DNA from: Pseudobacteriovorax antillogorgiicola
GTDB taxonomy: Bacteria > Bdellovibrionota_B > Oligoflexia > Oligoflexales > RGVZ01
Reading direction: 5' to 3'
DNA length: 38,678 nt
Assembly (NCBI GenBank): GCA_945898195.1
Contig: CAMDHM010000028.1
Span: forward strand, 1 to 38,678
Positions 32,016 to 38,678 of this stretch are shown in pieces (position 1 is the stretch's first letter; the number at the start of each line of letters is the position of its first letter). The notes beneath the pieces are model-generated. The model saw only the letters and a program-made list of their open reading frames with translations. It was not told where the DNA came from and ran no database searches. A program made the position numbers and the translations under genes.

Positions 32016-33053
32016 TCAATTACTATTCCCCATGTATTGGATTTGGCGGAAATCAAAAAGCCCACCGCTTGTCCCCGTATAACCGGATATTGAAGAACAT
32101 GTCGTTGAAGATCCTGGGAAGTAGTCCTGGGTGCTAGAGTTATTGCATCGAATCGCCGATGGTGCCGATCCGCACGTGATCGTGTTACTCGTCGTTGCAT
32201 CCGCCAGGTAAATTTCTCCACTGTAGCATTGCGGAACCACTTGACCGCGCACCCAGATCGGTAGATCCGTGTTCGCATTAAGATCAGCTGTAGTTATAGT
32301 TTTGCAGACTGGGGTGTTGTTGCGCATGTTGAAGTTGGTCATGATTTGGCCAACGCCGCATTCTCCGGCCGAGGTGCTGGGAAGTGCGGTCGGCAGGGGG
32401 AGGCAACGGAAGTCTTCGGAGTTGAACCCAGTGGCATATTGTTTGCTCGTACAGGCTTGGCGTTTCAGAGACGTGTTGCTGAAATACTTTTCACAAAGCT
32501 TGGGGCGCCCATTGCCGCCGTAAATTGGATTTAAAGTATTAGTCCAGCTCATGTAGTGCTGGGTATCGCTGGCGTCTTTGGGTTCGCGCAGGGGGTTTTG
32601 CCCAAATTCAGTCCAGGTCCCCCGTTTTCTCATGGCGATTTTGATGGTAACGGAGCGTTGGGTTTCGTCGCATTCTGCCCGTGCCCACCAATTTTTACTG
32701 ATGGCGCCAGCCCCAACAAACAGGCTCTGGGCGCTTGGATTTGGCGTTAGTAAAATGTCTCCATTTGTGTTTTTTAGGGTCAAATATCCGCACGTCGCAT
32801 TGGTTGGAAAAGTTCCAACAGAAAAATTATAGAGTGCACCGCTTTCGCCTACTTTCAGGGATTTGTCGCAATCCATCTCCTGATTTAGGCGAATCAAAAA
32901 GGTCTGTAAGTCGTATTTTAATTCGGCCTGACGCTGCGATTTGAACGTTGTTTGCATGATTGAGGCGATGACAACGCTTACTGCGGAGAATATGGCCAAG
33001 GCCATGAGCACTTCGACTAGTGTCACGCCGCTATTGCGAGAATTTTTCAGCAT
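32016..33053 (-). CDS. Prepilin-type protein, cysteine-rich C-terminus (paralogue B)
   Basis: The 345-residue product starts with a short leader, MLKNSRNSG, then the processing site G9|VTLVEVL with Glu at +5 and a hydrophobic alpha-1 segment (about residues 10-33), as in type IV pilins and type II pseudopilins. The rest is a large, cysteine-rich domain, paralogous to the neighbour. Shared blocks include YLTLK, KNWW, CDxTQRS, 'GGNGRPKLCEKYFS', CGVGQI and NNSSTQDYFPG. The ATG at 33053 is used, since an upstream in-frame start at 33230 would place 59 residues before the leader and overlap the paralogue. It lies 22 nt after the paralogue's stop. Confidence 0.8.
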   Translation of the reverse strand: MLKNSRNSGVTLVEVLMALAIFSAVSVVIASIMQTTFKSQRQAELKYDLQTFLIRLNQEMDCDKSLKVGESGALYNFSVGTFPTNATCGYLTLKNTNGDILLTPNPSAQSLFVGAGAISKNWWARAECDETQRSVTIKIAMRKRGTWTEFGQNPLREPKDASDTQHYMSWTNTLNPIYGGNGRPKLCEKYFSNTSLKRQACTSKQYATGFNSEDFRCLPLPTALPSTSAGECGVGQIMTNFNMRNNTPVCKTITTADLNANTDLPIWVRGQVVPQCYSGEIYLADATTSNTITCGSAPSAIRCNNSSTQDYFPGSSTTCSSISGYTGTSGGLFDFRQIQYMGNSN

Positions 33054-33075
33054 GGACCCAGACCCCGTAATTCTC

Positions 33076-34113
33076 TCAAGGTATGGTCGCAGGCAGAACT
33101 GAAAAATCAAAGTAGCCTCCATCCCATGTCCATCCCGTTGCTGGCGCTCCGGTGCAGGAGTCAGCCATGGACGGAAAATAGTCCTTTGTTGAACTGTTAT
33201 AGCAACGTCGCGCCTTGTACGTGCTCGCACATTTCATTGTGTTTGGGTTGCCTGAATCAGCGACATAGACTTGTGACGCGCTGCAGCCCGGAACGACCTG
33301 TTGCTTTAACCAGGTTTGGATTCCTGACACGGCTGCTAAATCGGTTGTCGTTAGGGAGCGGCATTTTGGTTTATTGGTTTGCATGTCAAATCCGTAAGCG
33401 ATTTTGCCCGTGCCGCAATTTTGAGTCAGGTCATTTGTCGGCATAGGGGCGCACGTTACGCTGTCTCCGGATGCGAGTCCGGTGACGTATTGTGCGTTTG
33501 GTGATTGGCTGCAATCGCGCACTGAAGTGCTTCCTGAAAAGTAACTTTCGCAAAGTTTGCCTTTTCCGACTCCACCGAAAAGTGGACTTGGGGGGGCGCC
33601 CCAATGTTGCAGCTGAACGACATCAAAGGCATCGTTGTTTGCTCTGACGGGATCTTTACCGTAGCCCCACGATCCTGGATCTTTCATGGCGACGTAGATC
33701 ACGATACTGCGCTGCGTCGCATCGCAACGTGCCATTCCCCACCAATTTTTGGTGATTTGCCCGGAGCCGAGAAAGACTCCTTGGGCGCTGGAGTCTGGTG
33801 CTAGGATGGTCTGTCCGCTGGACGACTTAAGGGTCAAATACTGGCAATTTGCGTCGGTAGGAGCGGCGATGCTGGCGAACGTTTTGCCGCAGTCGAGATC
33901 TTTATTGAGGCGCCCGACGAAGGCTTGAAGGTCATTACGCAAATCAGTGCGCTTTTGAACTTTCATGGTGTTGGTCAGCATTTGCGCCACAATCAAAGTG
34001 ACGGTGGTGGCAAGGCCAATGGCCACAAGAACTTCCACGAGGGTAACACCCGCTTGCTTGCCCCGTGCGGTCGGTGTGATTGATCTGGTCGCTGTTTTCG
34101 AGCCAAGTCGCAT
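33076..34113 (-). CDS. Prepilin-type protein, cysteine-rich C-terminus (paralogue A)
   Basis: The 345-residue product has a basic leader ending G22|VTLVEVL (Glu at +5), a hydrophobic segment (about 23-45), and a large secreted C-terminal domain with many cysteines. It is paralogous over its whole length to the next gene. Shared blocks include TxxLRNDLQxF, DCGK, YLTLK, KNWW, CDATQRS, LCESYFS, CGTGKI and NSSTKDYFP. Start chosen at ATG 34113, preceded by GAGG at 6-nt spacing; the upstream 34200 start adds 29 residues. It is the first gene of a probable three-gene operon ending with PilZ. A 7-bp inverted repeat (34158-34164 / 34194-34200) lies in its leader. Confidence 0.8.
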   Translation of the reverse strand: MRLGSKTATRSITPTARGKQAGVTLVEVLVAIGLATTVTLIVAQMLTNTMKVQKRTDLRNDLQAFVGRLNKDLDCGKTFASIAAPTDANCQYLTLKSSSGQTILAPDSSAQGVFLGSGQITKNWWGMARCDATQRSIVIYVAMKDPGSWGYGKDPVRANNDAFDVVQLQHWGAPPSPLFGGVGKGKLCESYFSGSTSVRDCSQSPNAQYVTGLASGDSVTCAPMPTNDLTQNCGTGKIAYGFDMQTNKPKCRSLTTTDLAAVSGIQTWLKQQVVPGCSASQVYVADSGNPNTMKCASTYKARRCYNSSTKDYFPSMADSCTGAPATGWTWDGGYFDFSVLPATIP

Positions 34114-34252
34114 GTTGCCTCTGATCCCGGTGCTGTTTCTCTTTAGGAATCGGGAGTTTGAGGCAAAACTTGACCCCCTACGCAGTCTCAGAAGCCTCAA
34201 GTCAGGTCCGGGAGGCCGCTTACGACCAAATTTTGTTGAAGTAAAATAATAA

Positions 34253-34457
34253 TATCAGCTTGTTGTAGACGCCTTGGCACGACGGCTAGAATCTAGACAG
34301 ACTTGATGGTTTCCTTGCTGGTCTTGTTCGCGAGGTCTATCCAGACTTCAATATGGGGCATTGCCTTGAAATGCTAGCTGAGAAGGAAGCCTCTGCCGAG
34401 CAGGAACTCGGCGCAGGTTTCATGGTACAGGCGCGCAAGCGGGCACTTACCAGATGA
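34253..34457 (+). pseudogene. Short coding remnant of unknown origin
   Basis: Two short frames look like pieces of one reading frame: 34253-34306 (YQLVVDALARRLESRQT, stop) and 34305-34457 (DGFLAGLVREVYPDFNMGHC...LEMLAEKEASAEQELG...), joined by a +1 shift near 34304. The composition is unlike random sequence. There is no start codon or ribosome-binding site and the length is about 65 residues in all. I do not recognise it; the reading as a remnant is inference. The last 11 nt overlap the 3' end of the CAP gene. Confidence 0.35.
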
Positions 34458-35325
34458 ACTGTTGGTACCAGTATGGTCTGCCCGTTTCATCGTAAGCGAC
34501 CGCGACGCCGATTTTTGTGTAAGACCCGTTCATGATGTTGTCCCGATGGTGCTGTGAATTCATCCACCCTGTTACGCAATCCGAGGCTGATGCAACGGTG
34601 TGAAAAGCATTTTCACCGACGTTCTGACCACTGTGGGCGTTCGCAGCGTGTCGGGATGCCGCGTAAGCTGCCCAGTTGCGGGTGTTGTTCATCAGAGTTG
34701 CATCGATATTGAGCGGCTGTAATCCACCCGCGACACGGTAATTGTTAGTCAGCTGTACGAGTTGAAGTTCTGTTTCGCTCAGGCCCAAAGGATTATTCGA
34801 GGGGCTTGGCTGGGGCTCCTGTTGAACGGCGACACTCGGATCCGGCTGGAGGTTTTGTTGGTTCTGCCCTTGGATTGCAGAACCCGAACCGGGGGCCTCG
34901 GCATAGAAGCCCGATGGACCTTTTCGGATAATATAACTTGATTCCTGCCAATCGTTTGCGCTGCCGCGAGAGAAGGCGATGATTTTCATATCAGGAGTCA
35001 ATTCAACGCGCGATGTAGTGACATAAGCGAGGTAGCCGTCTGCCGTACGGCTATCTAGAAAACCGATCAACCTGTTGTTGTCGGCAAGGCAAGCCGCTCG
35101 GTCGATCGTGCAGATGGAAAGGCCGCTGACAGCCCCCCGGGTATCGTAAACAAACAGCCAGTGTGCATCACCAGCGGAATCGTTGTCACCAACCACCAAT
35201 CGAATCGTGCTGCCCGCACTGGCCCAAGTCCCTGCGGCGAGGCCGGAGGTCGCCATTTTTTTCGAAACCATGCCCGAACAGGCGGTCACGGCAAACGATA
35301 AGAAAATAGAATGAGCAAATTTCAT
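34447..35325 (-). CDS. CAP/SCP-domain lipoprotein
   Basis: The 292-residue product has a lipoprotein signal with a Cys 16 lipobox (VTAC). Residues about 20-145 form an unrecognised N-terminal part. A Gln/Pro-rich linker spans about 150-180. The C-terminal CAP (SCP/PR1) domain runs about 184-292 with LTNNYRVAGGLQPLN, 'NWAAYAASRHAANAHSGQNV', GENAFH, 'WMNSQHHRDNIM' and a final 'RPYWYQQFIW'. The family shows varied, often extracellular or peptidoglycan-related functions; no specific role is assigned. Its 3' end abuts the short remnant on the other strand. Confidence 0.88.
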   Translation of the reverse strand: MKFAHSIFLSFAVTACSGMVSKKMATSGLAAGTWASAGSTIRLVVGDNDSAGDAHWLFVYDTRGAVSGLSICTIDRAACLADNNRLIGFLDSRTADGYLAYVTTSRVELTPDMKIIAFSRGSANDWQESSYIIRKGPSGFYAEAPGSGSAIQGQNQQNLQPDPSVAVQQEPQPSPSNNPLGLSETELQLVQLTNNYRVAGGLQPLNIDATLMNNTRNWAAYAASRHAANAHSGQNVGENAFHTVASASDCVTGWMNSQHHRDNIMNGSYTKIGVAVAYDETGRPYWYQQFIW

Positions 35326-35493
35326 GGTCTTTCACCCCGAGTTGGTTTGAATTGGCGATTCGGGCTATGGTTGCAAGCCGAAGGCCAGTATTTCTCTTGT
35401 TTAAAATCAGGCACTTAAGTCGTCAGAAAGTGAGCAGGGTTTTGACAGTGTCTGTAATGGCCCCCGGGCATTCACATTGCCCTCCATAAATGA

Positions 35494-35607
35494 GGTGGCC
35501 TGCCTGACGACTTGCTTAACGCCGCCGCCAAAGGATTTCCGGTCGAAAAGTTCAAGCGCGAGGACGTCAATGATCGGCAAATCTCGGTAAGGTGCAACTA
35601 TTTATGA
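35494..35607 (+). pseudogene. Short coding fragment next to the broken ATPase
   Basis: An open frame downstream of a stop reads GGLPDDLLNAAAKGFPVEKF and continues KREDVNDRQISVRCNYL before TGA at 35605-35607. No start codon or ribosome-binding site is seen. The composition is protein-like, so it may be the C-terminal piece of a lost gene. Origin unrecognised; inference only. Confidence 0.3.
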
Positions 35608-35653
35608 TCATAAAGAGTGAGAGATTTACACGTTATTCGATGGAATAATTGGC

Positions 35654-35671
35654 CAATAACGCACGTTATTG
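35654..35671. promoter_or_regulatory. Palindrome upstream of ATPase pseudogene
   Basis: CAATAACG-CA-CGTTATTG is a perfect 8-bp inverted repeat about 47 bp before the ATG at 35719. A direct repeat of CACGTTATT sits about 34 bp upstream. It is operator-like. Confidence 0.4.
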
Positions 35672-35718
35672 TATCGTATATATTGTAGTATGAACCCAAT
35701 AAATACGGTGGCTTAACG

Positions 35719-36570
35719 ATGAAGCGGGATATCTATGAACACCTCCGTGCTTGGTCGCGCTCCCAAGAGCGCAAACCTCTAATCTTGCGGGGGGCTCGGC
35801 AAACTGGAAAATCCTATGCACTTCAGTGACTTGGTGAAGCTTGTTACGACAGCTTTGTGCTTCTGAGTTTTGAAAAAGACCCGCTTTTAGCGACACTCTT
35901 TCAAGAAACGCTTGATCCCAAAATTCTTGTCACAAAGATTTCGGCTTACACGGGAAAGGAGATCGAGGCCGGACGAACGCTCCTTATTTTTGACGAGATT
36001 CAAGAATCCAATGCGGCGCTCAATGCGCTCAAATATTTTTGCGAGGAAGCCCCTGAGTATCATGTGGTTGCGGCCGGAGCATTGCTTGGCGTCAAGATGT
36101 CGCAGGGACGTTCATTTCCCGTTGGAAAGGTTGATTTCCTCGATTTGTTCCCTATGACGTTTGAAGAGTTTCTTGACGCCAACAACGGAGGTGCGTTGCG
36201 CGCGTTGCTCGAAGGAAAACGCGATCTAGTGCCGTTGGCCGATGCCTTTCACCAAAAGTTTCTGACGCATCTGACAAACTATTTCATCGTCGGCGGGATG
36301 CCGGAAGTGGTTGCCGGATTTGCGGGTTCAGGTGGTTTTGCCAAGGCACGTCATATCCAGGAAACTATCTTGCGCGGCTATCAGAACGACTTCGCCAAAA
36401 CGTGCTCTGGCGTCCGACATTCCCAAGTTGTCCCTGTAATGGCTCCCCTGAAGACCAGTCAGGAAATGATTGGCGAGCACTCGCTCAGCTCGCAGGTTAA
36501 TTCCGCTTCGGAACGAGACATCTACCGTCGTAGAATGCATCTCTCGATCAAAAGTCGGTACACGGGATGA
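35719..36570 (+). pseudogene. AAA_14/DUF4143-type ATPase pseudogene
   Basis: These proteins are predicted P-loop ATPases (AAA_14 with DUF4143), common in variable numbers. From ATG 35719 the frame reads MKRDIYEHLRAWSRSQERK, then Walker A RGARQTGKSYALQ, then an in-frame TGA at 35827-35829 where homologues continue. The same frame then carries the rest, with Walker B LLIFDEIQESNAAL and VVAAGALLGVK. Near 36404 the expected sequence (ASDIPKLSL) is found one frame over and itself ends in a stop at 36437. The frame as given ends at 36570 without a DUF4143-like C-terminus. One nonsense codon plus at least one frameshift make this a pseudogene. An intact downstream frame (GTG 35857) could give a 237-residue fragment but lacks Walker A. 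Confidence 0.85.
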
Positions 36571-36654
36571 TCGTCCTGTTGGAGGCTTTCAAATACCCCG
36601 CGGCAGCTCCAAACCCATTGAACGCTGCTCCTGCTCCCTAGAGGAACGATTAAC

Positions 36655-38678
36655 TTATTGCTCAAAACATAACAGACTAGTTAAATAATTGCAGGGCCTT
36701 GCTCCAGCTCCCCCCTCCTCAAGGGCAAACCAAGCCCACCATCCGTCTGTCTGGGTACTATGGCCATAACGACCATAAGTGGAATTAGAAAATGACCCAC
36801 CTATACCATCCGTCCAATTTGTACATTGATATCCGCCGCCAGCGTCGGGACTGTCCCCGATCCACCACGCAGCTGCGAGTGCAGAAGTGTTGTCCTCGTA
36901 TCGCTCAAACGAACCCACTTTTGCCAAATTAGGTTGATAAATTTCAGTATTATTCATGCTGCAATAGGTAGCCGTTGTGCTCATGCGCGAGGTCGAAATT
37001 TGACTACCCTCAGAAATCACGGCCAGCCATGTCCCGCTTAATCCGGCAGCAGATGCAGCTGATGCACACTTGGCATCCGCACCCGCCCGGCCACCCAGGT
37101 TACCGTTGTAGGTCGCCTTTGACACAAAAAGTCTCTTTGCACCAGCGCTACAAGTGGCATTTACAGAACGGATCCTGAATGTAAAGTTTAGAGTTGGACT
37201 TGGTCCAAAGCGCGCATAAGCCGATAACTCTGTCGCATTAGTGCTCGGCGATGTAACTCGCAGTCGTATGGCATCCCCAACTGAATACGATTGACTTGAT
37301 ACGAAATTACCATCGTTATTTTTGTCCATCGTGCAGCCATTGAAACAAGTGGCCGTTGACGTTACAAAATTAGTCAAAATTATTGATCCTGAAGTGATGG
37401 TGGAGGTAACGGGCACACCATAAATTAACGGAAAATCTTGTGCATCTGGCTCATAACCAGCAACTGTCACATTTGTAAATCCCGAAACACCGCTTGATGT
37501 AGCGCTAACCTTCACAGTTCCTTTAGCGCTTCCGCTGGAGGTTAGAAAACCCGCCGAACTTAATGATACCGTCGGTGACCCTGACACAATTGAAACACTC
37601 CATGTAGCCGAACTAGATAAATCCAGCTGGGAACCGTCGGTGTAAGTGCCCATTGCTGTGAACTGCTGAGACGAGCCAAGTAGAATGCTCGGTGTCGCCG
37701 GGGTAATATAAACCGTCTGGGGCGCATTATCATAGGTGATCGACCACGTTGTAGACGCTATGTTGCCATTGTTTGCCAAGTCCGTGGCAGAGTTCGCCGC
37801 GACACTAGCAGACACCGCTGATCCTGTCGCAGTGATCGCAAGAGTATAGACACTCGAGTTTGTCGCCGTAAAAGCGCCCTTGGTGGCGTTTGTGACGGTG
37901 ACATCGGTTGCATCAAAGCCTGTGACCGCTTCAGAGAATGTAAATGTCAGCGTGATGGCGGAGCTATTAGTCGAACTGGTTGCTGGGTTGGACGTGATGG
38001 CTAAAGTTGGAGCGACTCTGTCAAGCGTGTAGGAGACACTAGCCGTACTGCAGGCAGATGCATTGCCTAATGAATCGACTAATTTCGCGTAGAACGTGTA
38101 CGGATCGTCAGTAGTTAGCGTGCTTGAGGTCAGGTCAATCGTAACACCACTGGCCATGCCAGAGGCACGCTGCGAAGGCAGTCCGCAAGTCGACTCAGTA
38201 TGCAAACTTACCGTATCTCCACTCACCACGCCACTCACGCGGATTGTCGTAGTGGGGCTATTACCAGGAGACGTTACAGGTGTGACCCGCGACAAACCTG
38301 ATGGAGCAGCGGCGACGATTGGAGCCGTGGAAAGCGAAATTTGCGGCAGCATCACAGCATTGCCTGCCCGATCTTCTGCAATCAACACGGCGTAATAGGT
38401 TTTGCCGGCGGACAGGCCGGTTAATTGCAAAGAATTTGCGGTGGCAGAAACCGCCTTATACACGCCGAAGGTTAGCGCATCCGCGATGCCAGTCATCTGT
38501 GTTTCTGAAATACGAACCTGATACCTAATATCAGAACTATTAGTCAGGTTGTCCGATGCCGCCGACCACGACAGAGACGGAGTTAGGGTATTGTTGTCCG
38601 TTACAGAAACCACTCCAGGGAATACCGGAGCCGCATTATCGTGGGTGATGGTGTCATTGATGCAGGAAGATTCGTTAC
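36655..38678 (-). CDS. Large Ig-like/DUF1554 surface protein, 5' truncated by window edge
   Basis: The frame is open to the right edge (codon phase 38676), so only the C-terminal 674 residues are seen. From N- to C-terminus: a fibronectin-III-like region (about 38300-38610), a further Ig-like region with a Thr/Ser-rich pattern (about 37990-38300), a bacterial Ig-like module (PTLAITSNPATSS, about 37730-37990), a Big_2-like module (about 37440-37720, ATWSVSIVSGSPTVSLSSAG), and a DUF1554-like C-terminal domain (about 36655-37155: KRLFVSKATYNGNLGGRAGA, then WWIGDSPDAGGG). The composition is low-charge and Thr/Ser-rich, as in cell-surface proteins. Function unknown; adhesion or structural roles are possible. 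Confidence 0.8.
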   Translation of the reverse strand, partial: NESSCINDTITHDNAAPVFPGVVSVTDNNTLTPSLSWSAASDNLTNSSDIRYQVRISETQMTGIADALTFGVYKAVSATANSLQLTGLSAGKTYYAVLIAEDRAGNAVMLPQISLSTAPIVAAAPSGLSRVTPVTSPGNSPTTTIRVSGVVSGDTVSLHTESTCGLPSQRASGMASGVTIDLTSSTLTTDDPYTFYAKLVDSLGNASACSTASVSYTLDRVAPTLAITSNPATSSTNSSAITLTFTFSEAVTGFDATDVTVTNATKGAFTATNSSVYTLAITATGSAVSASVAANSATDLANNGNIASTTWSITYDNAPQTVYITPATPSILLGSSQQFTAMGTYTDGSQLDLSSSATWSVSIVSGSPTVSLSSAGFLTSSGSAKGTVKVSATSSGVSGFTNVTVAGYEPDAQDFPLIYGVPVTSTITSGSIILTNFVTSTATCFNGCTMDKNNDGNFVSSQSYSVGDAIRLRVTSPSTNATELSAYARFGPSPTLNFTFRIRSVNATCSAGAKRLFVSKATYNGNLGGRAGADAKCASAASAAGLSGTWLAVISEGSQISTSRMSTTATYCSMNNTEIYQPNLAKVGSFERYEDNTSALAAAWWIGDSPDAGGGYQCTNWTDGIGGSFSNSTYGRYGHSTQTDGWWAWFALEEGGAGARPCNYLTSLLCFEQ

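Larger units (their letters stand above)
35326..35718. other. Intergenic region with inverted repeats and a coding-like fragment
   Basis: No intact gene is seen. The interval has a 10-bp perfect inverted repeat (35417-35426 and 35504-35513), a fragment of open frame (35494-35607), and the operator-like palindrome at 35654-35671. Two CACGTTATT direct repeats occur near 35628-35636 and 35662-35670. The 3' part is AT-rich and probably held the promoter of the broken ATPase gene. Confidence 0.5.

Noticed and set aside
31961-32278. 105-codon minus-strand frame between PilZ and prepilin B
   Set aside because: It overlaps the C-terminus of prepilin B in another frame and has no recognisable motif or ribosome-binding site.
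33054-33230. N-terminal extension of prepilin B up to an upstream start at 33230
   Set aside because: It overlaps paralogue A and puts 59 residues before the prepilin leader; the short leader from 33053 is the usual form.
36567-36641. Short frame MIVLLEAFKYPAAAPNPLN at the end of the ATPase pseudogene
   Set aside because: About 24 codons, no ribosome-binding site, and it overlaps decayed sequence; not supported as a gene.

Overview
The window looks like chromosomal DNA of a free-living or predatory Gram-negative bacterium of the Bdellovibrionota / former Deltaproteobacteria type. This is inference from gene content: many lipoproteins with lipoboxes, an outer-membrane barrel-like protein, ExbB/ExbD, GspC, several prepilins, a roughly 115 kDa NAD-glutamate dehydrogenase, a GGDEF/EAL protein, a PilZ protein and a DUF1554 surface protein. 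Base composition is near 50% GC and intergenic gaps are short. No phage, complete insertion sequence or CRISPR array was seen.

Region 1 (1-5465) is accessory in character: a 5'-truncated beta-propeller lipoprotein, a heptad-repeat coiled-coil protein with an AT-hook-like tail, a methylmalonyl-CoA epimerase behind a small unknown gene, and two exported proteins. Region 2 (5479-14107) is mainly housekeeping: serA, tRNA-Gly(GCC) on the minus strand, then a plus-strand run of unknown gene, barrel-like protein, exbB, exbD, glutamate-cysteine ligase and NAD-glutamate dehydrogenase. Region 3 (14112-21400) holds an exported coiled-coil protein, an acyl-CoA dehydrogenase, a convergent M14 carboxypeptidase lipoprotein, phosphate acetyltransferase and a degenerate-GGDEF/EAL protein.

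Region 4 (21410-29821) is the most system-like part. A minus-strand mini-operon has a Flp-type prepilin (processing motif G|GVALEY), a one-membrane-segment protein and a DUF503-like protein. Divergent to it is a tight plus-strand operon: MoxR AAA+ ATPase, DUF58 protein, a VWA/DUF4159 membrane protein, and a second VWA protein with a GATase-like domain. The MoxR-DUF58-VWA core is a known arrangement. Its use on the neighbouring pilin or on the cell envelope is inference.

Region 5 (29814-34113) has an orphan GspC-like PDZ protein, a LOG/TIGR00730 family enzyme, and a minus-strand operon of two tandem paralogous cysteine-rich prepilins followed by a PilZ gene whose Shine-Dalgarno sequence lies in an inverted repeat. 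Region 6 (34114-38678) has a CAP-domain lipoprotein, a patch of gene debris (two short coding fragments and an AAA_14/DUF4143 ATPase pseudogene broken by a stop and a frameshift), and the 3' part of a large Ig-like/DUF1554 surface protein running off the right edge.

Second-messenger genes (EAL, PilZ) and pilin-type genes (Flp-like, two prepilins, GspC) recur, suggesting surface-appendage or secretion functions under c-di-GMP influence. That link is inferred from gene position only.
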